From: Girardinichthys multiradiatus
Lineage: Eukaryota > Chordata > Actinopteri > Cyprinodontiformes > Goodeidae
NCBI RefSeq assembly: GCF_021462225.1
Contig: NC_061804.1
Coordinates: forward strand, 43,587,975-43,651,974
Direction: 5' to 3'
Length of the DNA stretch: 64,000 bases
Shown: positions 45,346 to 57,629 of the stretch, one piece after another
How the letters are laid out: every line of letters starts with the position of its first letter
Numbering within the stretch: position 1 is the first letter of the stretch
Made by a program: the position numbers and the translations under genes
The notes under the pieces: model-generated
Seen by the model: the letters and a program-made list of their open reading frames with translations, nothing else
Database searches by the model: none
What the model was told of the DNA's origin: nothing

Positions 45346-45789
45346 AACTCGGAAGTGGAGGCTTGGTGCTTTGCTGACATAAAATGTTTTTATATTCCAA
45401 AAGTAACGTTTGTTAAAAGTACAAAACATATTCACCTAACTTTACAATAGAGGCAAGCATAATTATGTATGAATTTAACAACTCACCCATCTTTGGACAG
45501 GAAGTCAGAGCTCTCAAATGTAATGAAAAGTTCAGAGTGAGATTATGTCTGCTGGTGTTGGAGGAACTATAAATTATTGACATTTTGGCTGCAGCGGCCC
45601 CTCTACCTCACTCCGTGCTCCCAACAGTTTTATTAAGGAAAATGTCTAATTTTACATCCCCCTTGCTAAAAATAACCAGAAATAGAAATAATGATAGCTG
45701 GTTATCTAATGAAGAACATATTTAGCCAAATACATAAATGAAACTTATGTATTTGACCCAAAACGCAGAAGCTTTTGAAATTAATGTGG
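45346..45789. other. Anonymous intronic sequence
   Basis: No gene recognised. It ends at the target-site duplication of the hAT-type element. Confidence 0.45.
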
Positions 45790-45797
45790 CTTCAGTG

Positions 45798-47348
45798 TAG
45801 GGCTGAGCAATAAAACAATAAAGATATATATCGTGAAATAACTTTTCCTTGATATAAATATGAAACATGGTCAATAGACTTTCCGATTGATGGCGTTCAT
45901 CCAGGTTTTCATAGATAATACGAATGGCCAATTATAATAAGAATTGCTCCGCGCTGGACCAATCATGTGGCTGGAATACAGAGACGCAAAGTTACGTTGA
46001 CGCAGCCAGACGCGCTGTCCGCTAATGTTTGTCCAGCTGTAGTATCTTACTTTAGGTAACAGGTAGGACTGACATCCCTGAAAAAAATCAGAAGAAAAAT
46101 TGTGCCTCGAAAGAGGAAAAGACAAAAGACACAGCAAACAACATCATTGACAAGAAGGGTCGAGCAGTCATTTGGCTATTTTGGCTATTTAAAGTACGTG
46201 CACTGCAAATTACATTGAGCGCATGTTCCGACAAAGTTAGGGCATACCACCAATCTGTTTTACCCCCTGAACCAGTGCCATACTGGAGCACGCAGAGTGT
46301 GAAACATTACAATCCCAGACAGGAGCGAGTTCTAAGCCCCGCCTCCTCTCCTTCTCTCAGAAAACAACGACTGTACACTGGCAACAACTAATCATAGAGT
46401 CGGCTTTCTTATGCCTTATTATAAAAAAATTAAAGCCACAGAGAAATCACAAATGCGGGAGTTTACACTGAAGGCATCAAAACTATGAATTAACACATGT
46501 GGAATTATGTACTGAACAAAAAAGTGTGAAACAACTGAAAATATGTCTTATATTCTAGGTTCTTCAAAGTAGCCACCTTTTGCTTTGATTACTGCTCCGC
46601 ACACTCTTGGCATTCTGTTGATGAGCTTCAAGAGGTAGTCACCTGAAATGGTTTTCACTTCACAGGTGTGCCCTGTCAGGTTTAATAAGTGGGATTTAAA
46701 GCCTTATAAATGGGGTTGGGACCATCAGTTGTGCTGTGCAGGAGGTGGATACAGTACACAGCTGATAGTCCTACTGAACAGACTGTTAGAATTAGTTTTA
46801 TGGCAAGAAAAAAGCAGCTAAGTAAAGAAAAACGAGTGGCCATCATACATAGAGAAGAGCGTGTTCAGTCCTCCTGCTGCGCCAGATGACCTGGCCTCCA
46901 CAGTCACTGGACCTGAACCCAATTGAGATGGTTTGGGGTGAGCTGGACCGCGGAGTGAAGGCAAAAGGGCCAAGAAGTGCTAAGCATCTCTGGGAACTCC
47001 TTCAAGACTGTTGGAAAACCATTTCAGGTGACTACCTCTTGAAGCTCATCAACAGAATGCCAAGAGTGTGCAGAGCAGTAATCAAAGCAAAAGGTGGCTA
47101 CTTTGAAGAACCTAGAATATAAGACATATTTTCAGTTTCACACTTTTTTGTTCAGTATATAATTCCACATGTGTTAATTCATAGTTTTGATGCCTTCATT
47201 GTGAAGCTACAATATTCATAGTCATGAAAATAAAGAAACGCTTTGAATGAGAAGGTGTGTCCAAACTTTTGGTCTGTACTGTATATCAGTATCGACTGAT
47301 ATGAAAAATATTATCGCGATAGGATTTTTCTCATATCGCCAAGCCCTA
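45798..47348 (+). mobile_element. hAT-type non-autonomous transposon with 8-bp TSD
   Basis: The outer ends are inverted: the left begins TAGGGCTGAGCAATA and the right, reverse complemented, begins TAGGGCTTGGCGATA. Identical 8-bp flanks CTTCAGTG lie at 45790-45797 and 47349-47356. An 8-bp duplication is the hallmark of hAT transposition. The left interior (about 46090-46420) may hold remnants of a transposase start (for example VPRKRKRQKTQQ), but no complete domain is visible. A Tc1-type element is nested at about 46466-47283. Strand is arbitrary. Confidence 0.88.
46466..47283 (+). mobile_element. Tc1-type element with long inverted repeats, nested
   Basis: Arms at 46469-46655 and 47015-47198 are inverted repeats of about 185 bp and nearly identical. 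The right end continues to GGTCTGTACTGT (47283); the matching outer ~85 bp of the left end are missing. A transposase starts at 46800 (MARKKQLSKEKRVAII), then a large internal deletion near 46867 joins it to the C-terminal block. 46886-47122 is open and reads MTWPPQSLDLNPIEMVWGEL, then LLQDCWKTI and NRMPRVCRAVIKAKGGYFEE. The last ~30 codons lie inside the right inverted arm. The catalytic centre is lost. Confidence 0.88.
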
Positions 47349-47356
47349 CTTCAGTG

Positions 47357-49460
47357 CGACAAAAATGTTTACTTTATAGAAATGTCCTTCTGTTTATTTT
47401 GCTGACATCTAAAGTTCCCCTGGAATGTAAATGATCACTGCTTCTGATACCTGTTACATGAATATGTGACCTAAGTAGAACTTAATTGAGATGGTTACCA
47501 ACAGAAATCCAGTGTTTTAATGGTGACATTTTTTTTTTTTTCTACAACAGAAAGGCAGCTATGAGATTTTTAGGTTTGCTTTGAGGTTCAAACCCTTTCC
47601 TTTTCGGTGTCAGGAAGGTCACATGTTGATAACCTCCAGTGTCATTGAATGCTGTCTGTGTAGTTTCATGAGCAGAAAAGTCTCCAACTTTGTGGTGGAA
47701 CCACACAACCATCGTTTGCCATCTCTGTGGATCCAGGTTTTATGCCCACATCAGCAACTTTTTGTTTTGTGCTACAAGGGAAGTTGACATGCGTTGTGTC
47801 TTCCTGTCCATTGAGTCTCATAAAAGGGCACATCAGCTATAATCAACCCCTAGTAGTAAACTTGAAAGAGGCTATTTCTCCGGTAACACAATTTGTCTTT
47901 ACACCCTGTGGTATTTTGTCGCCAAAGTGGCTGAAGAAGGGCAGCAGACTGATGTTCTCCAGTGTAGCAGGTGGTTTATTTACAAAAAGAGCAACCACAA
48001 ATATGTACTAAAATGACTTAAACTTGAAAGTGACAAAATAAACATAACTACACTCAAACCAACTAAAAATTAACATCACGTGCACACAGCTACACTGACC
48101 TGGTCCTCCCTCCTTAACTTCTTTCCTGATCTGCTTAAATACCTTCATGCCCTTCCAAACACAATTAACTGAAATGGAATCTTCCATCTTGCAGGTATAT
48201 TCCAACATGAGAAATAATGTAAAATCACTGAAGCTACTTCTATCTAGCAACAACCCTGTGTTTACGGTTTAACAATTATATCCTAACTCTAACACTTCAA
48301 AACTAATAAACAAAACCCCAAAGTTAACTTAACACTTTAACAGTTTCTTCTCCCCTCTTCACTTGGTACCTCCTCTGACATCACTTCCCTGAAACCTCCA
48401 AATACAGGAGGTTAGGCTGCACCTCCTCCCTTAGTTCCTTGAACAGAGGTAAGTGGTAAAATCACTAGCTGGAACTAGGCAAATGGAGTTCATCCATTTT
48501 ACCACACACCCATATCAAATGCCAGCAGGGTTTTTATTCCAAATGCTATAGTTGAAAAATGGCAAATATTTTTGTTACATACATAGACATTTTGTAAAGC
48601 ACTGCATCAAAGATACAGTATGTGCCTTGTATGGCCAGTGAAATTTACAGAGGGGGAAATCAGAGTTGCTGGTCTGCAACACAGATTACCGTGTGCATGA
48701 GGGGTGGGGGTTGCTGGCAGAGACAGCTAACAATCTTTTTACACAACAAAGGGAGGCATTTGGTGGTATTTCAGACCTATTCACATGTTTAGGGGGGATT
48801 TCGGTATGATCAGTGGCTCCCTAGGTCAAAAGAAAACCGTACTATGTATGCCAGAAAAGCAGAAAGAGACCAAGACTATGGCTAGGTTTTGAAGAAGTAG
48901 GGATGAAACTGTAAGCATTGTTGTTCCAGTGTCATCACTTAGATGCATTTAGGGACAAGTAAATGTTTAGGCTAAAACATGACTGATAAATGGCACATTA
49001 CTGACTTAACGGTTTTTAATTTCCCCCCATTTTTAAGGATTTTTCGAATAAGATTTGCAGTTTCTCTGACAAATATGTAACAAGCCATATTTTCAATATT
49101 GTAATAAGGCTTATGACTTGGAAGTTGACTGGCTACTTCAAGTTATTTTCTTATTCTTATTCAGCATCTCTGACAATAGGCAATTTCAGAATCAGAATGG
49201 GTCTTCGTTCCCAAGTAAGTTTTCACACACAATGACTTGTTTGGGTGTGTAAAAACAGGAAATCATTGAAAGAGAAATTAAAGTAAAAACACAACAAAAC
49301 AGACAGAACATATTAGGAAAAGACAGGGCATAACCCTCACCAGGTAGGACAGTGTCTTCCAAAGTGTGAGCAAAACTTTTTTCAGTTTGTAGCATCACAG
49401 GTTCATTAATAATCTGTTTAATCTTCCAGAAGTTAGAGACTTACAGAAGATATCATAAAC
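47357..49460. other. Anonymous intronic sequence
   Basis: 47990-48500 (TGGTTTATTTACAAAAAGAGC, later GGTACCTCCTCTGACATCAC) resembles an unclassified LTR-like or repeat segment but no boundaries were found. 49185-49300 may be a relative of the repeat at 14236. No gene recognised. Confidence 0.35.
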
Positions 49461-49740
49461 TAGGATCTGTGATCAATGTGTATGCAGAAGATCCCCTATA
49501 CCAGATCTGTCATAGATGTGTATGTGAAGGAGATCCAATAGTAGGATCTATCACAGATTTCTTTCCGCCAAATATCCTACTAGGATCTGCTAGGGATATG
49601 TATATGGAGGGTTTTCTATTCTAGGATCTGTTACAGATTTGATCTTCCCATATACCTCTTGAAAAATGTTGGATTTGTGGCAGATACGTAAACTTGCCTA
49701 TTGTGGGATCTCTCCGGATTCTAGGATTTTTTGTCCAGTG
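49461..49740. repeat. Degenerate minisatellite, period about 40 bp
   Basis: Units beginning TAGGATCT(G/A)T or CAGATCTGT start at 49461, 49501, 49542, 49581 and 49622, with weaker units near 49668 and 49702. The internal consensus resembles CA(T/C)AGAT(G/T)TGTATG..GAAG(G/A). Units are strongly diverged from each other. Confidence 0.85.
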
Positions 49741-49773
49741 GGAATTGCTAGCTGCGAGCCCCAGAATGGCAAT

Positions 49774-49834
49774 CGCTGCTCCCTCGCCACTCGCTGCTCC
49801 TCCCTCGCCACTCGCTGCTCCTCCGCCACTTTAG
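49774..49834. repeat. Short GC-rich tandem repeat
   Basis: CGCTGCTCC(TCC)CTCGCCACT is repeated three times with unit lengths of 18-21 bp. Confidence 0.9.
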
Positions 49835-49920
49835 CCTGGCATGCACAGCTCTTCACAGCACACCGGAGATACTCCCAAAGAGTAATTAAATCCTCTCCTT
49901 CTGCTTGGTCCTTTTGGCTG

Positions 49921-50374
49921 TGTCGTTCTATCATGATGCGTGGCTGTGGGTAGGACCAAAGTGCAGAGAAGGAGACGCCAGGAGCCAGATGAATGAAGGT
50001 AAGTCCGAGATTTATTGTTCTCACTCATGGACCAGGCAGTGAAACCAGAACCAGGCCTGGACACTGGGTAGAGAAACCAGGCGTAATCTAATGTGACCTA
50101 ACATGAAATCTGACCTGTGTATGACAAGACGATGACAACGACACCGCGCGGAACAAAGGCAACTAAGGGACATATATACAAACAGGAAATGCAGGGAGAA
50201 CCAATGAACATCAAGACCAGGTAATCAGGTGAAATTAAGAACAGGCGTGGAACAGACTGCAGGGAGGCAGAGGGAGTGAGACCAGTTAACATTATAACAC
50301 AGACAGAAAGTAAACAAAGGACTAGACTAAGTAAAAACACAAGCACAAAACATAGACACAGGCTGGTCATGACA
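49921..50374 (-). repeat. Solo LTR (TGTCATGA-type)
   Basis: Minus-strand termini are TGTCATGACC (50374) and GAACGACA (49921), 454 bp. A TATA-like TGTATATATGTCCC lies at 50168-50181, and AATAAATC at about 50009-50016 serves as the polyadenylation signal. It is not accompanied by internal element sequence, so it is a solo LTR left after recombination. No matching target-site duplication was recognised. The exact 3' end could instead be near ATCATGATA at 49931. Confidence 0.7.
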
Positions 50375-50635
50375 AAACAGCTTTAAATGAACCCCCCTCT
50401 AGCTAACTCCTCTTACAATGACCTCCTTTATAATCCTGTCAATTATGGCAATTATGTGTTACAAAATAAAATATTTGATAATTTAGACCCAGGACCACCA
50501 GCGGAGTTATTTTTACTTTCTCAAAAACAATGTTGCATGCTGCGCTGTAGGCCCAGCATTACAGACAAAGTAGTTGCTGAGCAACTGGGTAATATGAAAA
50601 CCCATAGAAAGCAACAATCAAAGCTTGGCTGACTG

Positions 50636-50637
<2 letters not shown>
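50375..50637. other. Anonymous sequence
   Basis: No gene recognised between the solo LTR and the AT microsatellite. Confidence 0.4.

Positions 50638-50678
<41 letters not shown>
50638..50678. repeat. (AT)n microsatellite
   Basis: About 40 bases of alternating A and T. Confidence 0.97.
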
Positions 50679-50680
<2 letters not shown>

Positions 50681-50924
50681 TTAGATTATTGCATTGATGC
50701 ATTTCACTTTATGAACACTTTAAAAGAGAAGTGCTTGACAAATACAGTTAATCTTTGGTGTAGTGCAAGGTTGAATTAGTTGGATGCAGAAAACATAATT
50801 GGGAGTGATAAACGTTTTGGAAAAGATTAAGCACAAAAAACTTGAGAAATAAACTAACGAACAGGTGAATCTGAAATGAATAAAATCAATTTTTTGGCAA
50901 CAACAAAATGAAGATAGCATTGCA

Positions 50925-51275
50925 CACTGGTGCAGTGGTCAACACTTTTACCTTGCAGCAATGTCCCTGGAATGAATTCTGGCCTAAGGTGTTCTGCATG
51001 GAGTTTATATGTTCTCTCCATGCACTCGTGTGTTCTCTCCAGGGACTCCGGCTTCCTCCCACTTTCCAAATACATAACTATTAGGACAATTGCTAATGCT
51101 AACTTGCCCTTAGGTATGAGTGAGTCAATGCATTATTGTTTGACCTGTGGGTCTTAATGTTATTCTGTGATGGACTGGTGACCTGTCCAAGGGGACCAAT
51201 GATAATCTTCCTTGCAAGGATAAGCGGGTACAGGCTCCACTGCAAGGATAAGCAGGTATAGACGATGAATGGATG
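50925..51275 (+). repeat. tRNA-derived SINE, diverged copy
   Basis: Same family as 30560-30912. ACTGGTGCAGTGGTCAACAC (A-box region) and the ATTCTGGCC region at the B box are mutated. GGAGTTTATATGTTCTCTCC and CGGCTTCCTCCCACTTTCC are recognisable, then GATGGACTGGTGACCTGTCC. The 3' end carries a duplicated AAGGATAAGC(G/A)GGTA phrase. Confidence 0.8.
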
Positions 51276-51419
51276 AATAACAAACACATCTTTGGTTAAT
51301 TTTCATAATGTTACACATTAAAATTTTGTTTTATGAATATTTTTGCTAGGCACTGCTTTTGAATAAATAATGCTTTTGTCTGTTTATATGTTGTATCTAA
51401 GTTAACAGCTGAAAATATG

Positions 51420-51560
51420 CACTGAGAAAAATTTGAACCCACGCATGCATGAGGAGAACCTGCAAACTCCATGCAGAAAGATCCCCAGCCAGGAGTCAAA
51501 CCCAGGACCTTCTTGCTGCAAGGCAACAGTGCTACCAACTGCACCACCATACAGCCCTTA
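51420..51560 (-). repeat. tRNA-derived SINE, 5' half
   Basis: The minus strand begins GGGCTGTATGGTGGTGCAGT with a recognisable A box, then GGGTTTGACTCC at the B box (one base off the consensus), GGATCTTTCTGCATGGAG and AGGTTCTCCTCATGCATGCG. The 3' half is missing. Confidence 0.85.
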
Positions 51561-51637
51561 GATCATAGTATTTCTAAGTTGTTTTTTTTTTGCTTATCAA
51601 TTTTATTTCCTCCAAGTTTATGCCTACCCATAGTTAC

Positions 51638-53145
51638 TCAATTCAATTCAATTCAGTTTATTTATATAGTGCCAATTCACAACACGTCTCAAGGCACTTC
51701 ACAAAAGTCAGGTACATACATTCCAATTAATCCTAACCATTGAACAGTGCAGTCAGATTCAGTTATTTATTCAAATTGGATAAAAAGTTTTTCTAAATAA
51801 GGAAACCCAGCAGATTGCATCCAGTCAGTGACTTGCAGCATTCACTCCTCCTGGATGAGCATGTAGAGACAGTGGACAGTCACTGGCGTTGACTTTGCAG
51901 CATGTAGCGACAGTGGAGAGGAAAAACTCCCTTTTGACAAGAAGAAACCTCCAGCAGAACCAGGCTCAGTGTGAGCGGCCATCTGCCACGACCGACAGGG
52001 GGTTTGAGAGAACAGAGCAGAGACACAAAGAGAAGCCAGTTTTCAAGGTCAGAGTCTGAAAGAAGGAACATAGAGTTAGTCACAGTAGAAGCTCAGTCAG
52101 TAGCTATGTCAAGGAGAAAGAAAGGGTTAAACACTGAAAGACAGGGCCAGGCCAAGTGGATCATCGGCAGAGGGTGAGCATTAAGTTGTTGCCAGTAGAA
52201 GCTTGGACGATGCCCCCCTCCTGAAAGCTGTCACAGGTAGACACAGAGTCAGGCCAGGTGTAGCTTCTAGGAAGAGAAAAGAGAGAACAAAGTTAAAAGC
52301 TGAAATAACAGCAAATAATGCAAAATTGGAGAGTAGTATGAGAATGTAGTAGAGAGAGTGAAAGTGGTCATTATATCCTCCAGCAGCCTACGCCTATAGC
52401 AGGATAACTACAGAGATACCTCAGGATAACCTAAGCCACCCTAACTATAAGCTTTATAGCCTAGCCTTAAAAGTAGACAGGGTGTCTGCCTCACGGACTA
52501 AAACTGGGAGCTGGTTCCACAGGAGAGGAGCCTGATAACTAAAGGATCTGCCTCCCATTCTACTTCTAGAGACTCTAGGAACCACCAGTAAACCTGCAGT
52601 CTGAGAACGAAGTGCTCTGTTAGGAACATATGGAACAATCAGATCTCTGATGTATGATGGAGCTAGATCATTAAGGGTTTATATGTGAGGAGGAGAATTT
52701 TAAATTATATTCTGGATTTAACAGGGAGCCAATGAAGGGAAGCTAAAATAGGAGAAATATGTTTTCTCTTTTTAATTTTCATCAGAACTCTTGCTGCAGG
52801 ATTTTGAATCAGCTGAAGGCTTTTAACTGCATTTTGTGGACATCCTGATTGTAAAGAATTACAATAGTCCAGCCTTGAAGTAACAAATGCATGGACTAGT
52901 TTTTCAGCGTCACTCCTGGATAGGATATTTCTAATTTTGACAATGTTCCGGATGTGAAAGAAGGAAATACTAGAAACCTGTTTAAATGACATGTCCTGGT
53001 CAAAAATAACACCGAGGTTTTTTACTTTATTACCGGTAGTCAATTTAATGCCGTCCAGGTTAAATGATTGACTAAGCAGTTTCTTTTTTAAAGACTCCAG
53101 TCCAAAGATGACAACTTCTGTCTTTTCTGAATTTAGAAGCAGAAA
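51638..53145 (-). mobile_element. L2-like LINE, RT C-terminus and 3' UTR
   Basis: The minus strand starts in the C-terminal part of the RT protein. 52705-53043 is one open frame of 112 codons: KVKNLGVIFDQDMSFKQ, then DAEKLVHAFVTSRLDYCNSL and AARVLMKIKKRKHISPILAS with LHWLPV. The continuation (APSYI, LLVVPRVSRS, APLLWNQLP) is readable in other frames down to 52450. The 3' UTR ends in (AATTG)n-like tail repeats at 51638-51655. It is the reference copy for the one at 12526-13999. Frameshifts separate 52705 from 52450, so it is defective. Confidence 0.88.
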
Positions 53146-53269
53146 ACATACTCCTTATGTTTATTTTACAAGTACACATTGACAATTATCAAGGACTCAC
53201 CCAATTTTGTACCACAGGGTCACATGATCTAAAAGTCCTCATTGTCTCATATTTAACGGCAGGGACTGC
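53146..53269. other. Junction between two minus-strand LINEs
   Basis: A short stretch of about 120 bp separating the L2-like copy and the RTE-like copy; the right half may be the eroded 3' tail of the latter. Confidence 0.4.
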
Positions 53270-54110
53270 GAACTTAGTAGAGATGCCCAGACTTACCTCT
53301 CCCCAAACTATCCCCTCCTTCTCCACCCGGGAAAGCCCAAGGTTTTCCCAGGCCAGCCGAGAGACATAGTACCTCCAGCGTGTCCTTAACCATCCCCAGG
53401 GCCTCCTCCTGGTGGGACATGCCTGGAACACGTCCCAGGGGAGGCGTCCATGAGGCAACCGATACAGATGCCTGAGCCACCTTAACTGTCTCTAATCCAA
53501 GCTCTTCCAGGATGGCTAAGCTTCTTACGCTATCTCTAAGGGAGTGCCCAGTCACCCTGCGGAGAAAGCTAATTTCAGCTGCCCGTATCCTGGATCTTGT
53601 TCTTTCAGTCATGACCCAAAGTTGATGCCCATATGTGAGGATAGGAACGTAGACCGACCGGTAAATCGAGAATTTTGCTTTTTGGCTCAGCACTCTCTTC
53701 ACCACAACAGACCGGCACAGCGCCCTCATTACTGCAGCAGCCGCACCGATCCGTCTGTTGATCTCTAACTCCATTCTCCCCTCACTCATGAACAAGACTC
53801 AGAGATACTTGAACTCCTCCACTTAAGGCGGAAGCTCCCCTCTAATCTGAAGAGGGCAATCCACCCTTTTCCGGTCAAGAACCATGGCCTCAGAATTAGA
53901 GGAGCTGATCCTTATCCCAGCTGCTTCACACTTGGCTGCAAACCACCACAGTGCATGCTGTAGGTCTTGGCTAGAGGGGGCCAGCAGGACCACGTCATCT
54001 GCAAAAAGAAGAGACAAATCCACTGGTCCCCAAACCAGACCCCCTCCGGCGCTTGGCTGCATCTAGAAATCCTGTCCATAAACGTTTGAACAGGACCGGT
54101 CCGGTCCAGT
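53270..54110 (-). mobile_element. RTE-like LINE, RT palm to C-terminus
   Basis: On the minus strand, 53823-54062 reads SLLFADDVVLLAPSSQDLQH, with the catalytic FADD intact, then AAKCEAAGIRISSSNSEAMV. 53274-53795 continues in a 173-codon frame: RMELEINRRIGAAAAVMRAL, KAKFSIYRSVYVPILTYGHQ and EISFLRRVTGHSLRDSVRSL. A frameshift separates these two frames near 53800-53820. A final frame (53189-53458) reads MPHGRLPWDVFQACPTRRRP and RLAWENLGLSR. It is the same family as 19606-20484 and 21590-23603. Confidence 0.88.
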
Positions 54111-57100
54111 ATTGGAATTACTGCAAATTAATTTCCTAATATTGTGCATCTCTACACTGAAGGATTTAGTTACTGTAGTGAAATCTGAAGAGGCTGTTTG
54201 CCAAGAACAGACTGCAGTTCTCAGCAATTAAAGCCTAAATAAACATTATCAGACAGTGAAATACAAAAATCTTTCTTTTTTTTAAAATATTGTTTCTATA
54301 AGATAATTACAGTAAGACAAGCTGTCGTTTCTGCTGCTAGCACGCCTTCTTATTCTGTAGCAATGGCCACATTACGAACAGTCACATAAAAAAATATTAT
54401 TTATTAATTAATTTATTGTCTTGCTGGAGTTTATTATGAAACATATTTTTTTAAATAACTGAGTTTAGCCAATAATATGACTTCAAGATTATTCATTACT
54501 AGTTTGTCATTAGATATAGAAACACTGTAGCTTGCTTATAGGTACAAACCATGTTATGATTAGATGTAAATTAGATTATTGGCACCACAGCAGTGACATG
54601 TTAGTAAATGGCATTTATACATTTTATGAGCAGTTATTATTTGCACCACCAGGGATTGCATATTCTTCAGATGTAATTGAGGGTTACATTTCTCAGAATA
54701 ATTAAATTACTTAAAAGTTCTGTTTTCGGAGGCAGTATCTGGCTCTTGTTCTGTTTTGTGAGTGTGCATTAATGTCCCTGGGTATTATAAATTAGACCAC
54801 AGGAAAGCATGTTGTCTGAAATAGTATTGCTTCTGAAAACCTACTTTGTAACACTTAAACAAGTCGTATGTCCTAAGTTATATTTACATTACAGTCAATT
54901 AATATTAAAGAGGATATCTTATCTATAGACATATGTTTGATCTTGCAAGCCGGTTACTATTTACAGTATATGGCATATAGCCCATGGCACAACATTTTAT
55001 TTTAACCTGAACAGTGGCTTGTTTATTTTATTGGATTTAGCCACCTAACTTTTAACTTGTGTTCAAATGTATTACACAAAGTCTCAGCCTGGCAGTGTGA
55101 ATTGTGGCTGTTTGGCTATCAGATGTGGCAACAGTAAAATGTGGTTGTGTGAACTCCATGTGTTGGTGCCTTGTGGGAAACCTGAAGGCTTCAGTTGGAC
55201 TCTTCTTTTACTACCCTCTGCAAAATAATTAAAAAGTGTAGAAGGAGAACAAGGAGCAGGTCTGCAGTTTGTTTACAAATGAAAAACGGGTGGAAAGGAA
55301 GCACAAAATAGCACAACAATCTAGAGGAAATATTAATTCACTAAGATGATCTCAATATAAAATGTTCTGCTTCTTATCCCAATAACCTTATTAACCAAAA
55401 GCTTGAGACAGGTGCAGACTGTTCCAAGTGAATGGCTTCTCCTGCTCTGTCTTTAATCGTTAATCTCAAAAGTGAAGGGATAAATCCCTCCCTGAAACGA
55501 CACCATTAATAACTGGGGAAGGATTTGCATGAACACCTGTTTCCCTTTCAAAAGTGGAAAAGAGAAGGGTCTTTTGGTCTCTTATCTTGAGATTCAGGGT
55601 TACGAAGAGTAATGTGTCTTAATTACCTGCTATATGTCAATATAATGAGTTGTTAAAATACCTGTGTCATCAAGGTACTTTGTCAGGAGAGATGGTGAAT
55701 GTCTTAAGTTATTTGAATGAGGTTCCAAGCACCTTGGAAACCTTTTCTATGAAAAAACTTTCATGAGAAGCCATTTTACTAAAAGAATATTTGTTTTTAG
55801 AATGAATTTCTGTTAAAATTGGAATAAAGATACTGTTGCAGGTGTAGGAATAATTGTTGTTGCCACATTTCTAGAAATTGAATACCTAACTTCCACTGAT
55901 AGAGTGGGATGTTGCCTCATACTGGGTGCACAATAGATATTACGATTACTAGTTTATAACCGATATGTTTCCTGAAAACTGTCAGCAGGTCATTAATTGA
56001 AAATAAAAGGGGTGAACAAAACCTATACACTGGTGTTCTTGTGAGCCCATTTATAGTGCTGAAATAAGCATGGTTCATGGCATTAGTTACATTTTCCACT
56101 TTATAAAAGAAATACTTATTTGACAACTGATTTTATATTAATTCAGGTTATCTTTGTGTGATTTTAAATCACACAAAGAGAGAGAACATAGAAAAATGTA
56201 GGTGTGATTAAAATAGCTAAAACAACATGAAGTCTTAAGGAGCATATGCTTTTCACAGCACTGCATCAAAAATTAGGGGATTAGATGATTCTGTCTCTGA
56301 TGAATGAGAAACATGTTGCAACATGCTTTTTAGTTTGCATATTTACCTTGTAACACCTCAGTATGTTGTTTATGACAATACATGAAGCAACTGACCGAAA
56401 ATTTGACATCTACACTAATAGATTAATTACATAGTCTTTGCATCTCAGTAACAGTACATATTTTTTAAAAGGGGTCTGACTGGCATTTTTACAAGCTTGA
56501 GTAACAACCCTTTCATGTCATAACTTCACTCAGTGGTTCTACTTTGAAATGGCTTGATGAGTGAAAACACCTATTGATTGAAAAGTGTTCTTGGAAAAGG
56601 TCATACATTTAAAATGAATGAGGCAAAGGAGCTGGGTGGTGGGCTCCGCAATTTAATTACATTCAAGGAGAGGTGAGAAGGTGGAGAGGGGATGAGGAGG
56701 CTTAATGTAACCTGTCATTAAATGTAAGTAGAAAAAAGAGAAAATGATTCTGTTGTTTGAACAATGGACATTGGGTGGAGTTGAAACATTATGATTTTGG
56801 GCTTTAATATCTTGCTTAATAATGGAGAAAAGGACAAAAAAGAAATGCATTTCATAAACAAGTACTGGAAGAGAAAAGTCAGAAGAGTTTCCCTTGACCT
56901 GTTTGTCTCACAACATAAGCAACCAATGGAAAGTTTTGGTAAAGATGATTAATGGACAGCGCATCATGCAGGAATAATGACAACCTTTGGTTTAAGTCAA
57001 AAACAGGAGGACAATATCATGAGATTTTACTGTTTGTCTTTTGAAATGTGCAATTCTCTATTTTAAAATGTGCTGTGGTCACTGAGTTTGTTATAAACCT

Positions 57101-57629
57101 AATTATGTCATTTTAAATCAGTTAGAAATGAGCTTCCTTGTTTTTAATTTCAACAGTATGAACTGTGTACTTTGTAAATCTAATCTGCTGAAGGTTGTCA
57201 CTGTGCAAGTTTCTACAGACTTTTATATAAACATCCTGAATATTTATATTTCCTTGCAATACTCTATTCATTATCTGTTAAACATTTAAGCAACCTAAAG
57301 AAAGTATAAGAGAAGTATGTTTTTTTAATTAAGATTTCACATTTCCAAAAAATAAGGTAGCGTGAAATAAAAAATAACCTGTTTTTGATACATAATTTGT
57401 TATGCTCTGCCGAGAAAGAAACATTTTTATTACCATGTATTAAATTAGCTTAGACTGTCCTCATTCTGTCAAATTAACTGAACCTTGAGCAAGAAATTAG
57501 AGCTTTGATTAGTTTGTTTTTTTCTTGTGGCTTGAAATAAACTGAAAAGTTATGGAAAGTAACAACATTCAATCATCAGTCACTTTCTTTAATTGTACCT
57601 ATGTATTAATAGGTTTGACTTCCATTTGC
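54111..57629. other. Anonymous intronic sequence
   Basis: A long AT-rich stretch. I see no open frame with a recognisable domain, no RNA gene and no family repeat. It is the quietest part of the window. Confidence 0.5.

Noticed and set aside
49461..49834. CRISPR-like regularly spaced repeats
   Set aside because: Units are contiguous, diverged along their whole length and lack unique spacers; the host is a vertebrate. These are minisatellites.
50831..50924. A-rich stretch before the SINE as its own retroposon tail
   Set aside because: No repeat family recognised and no target duplication seen.
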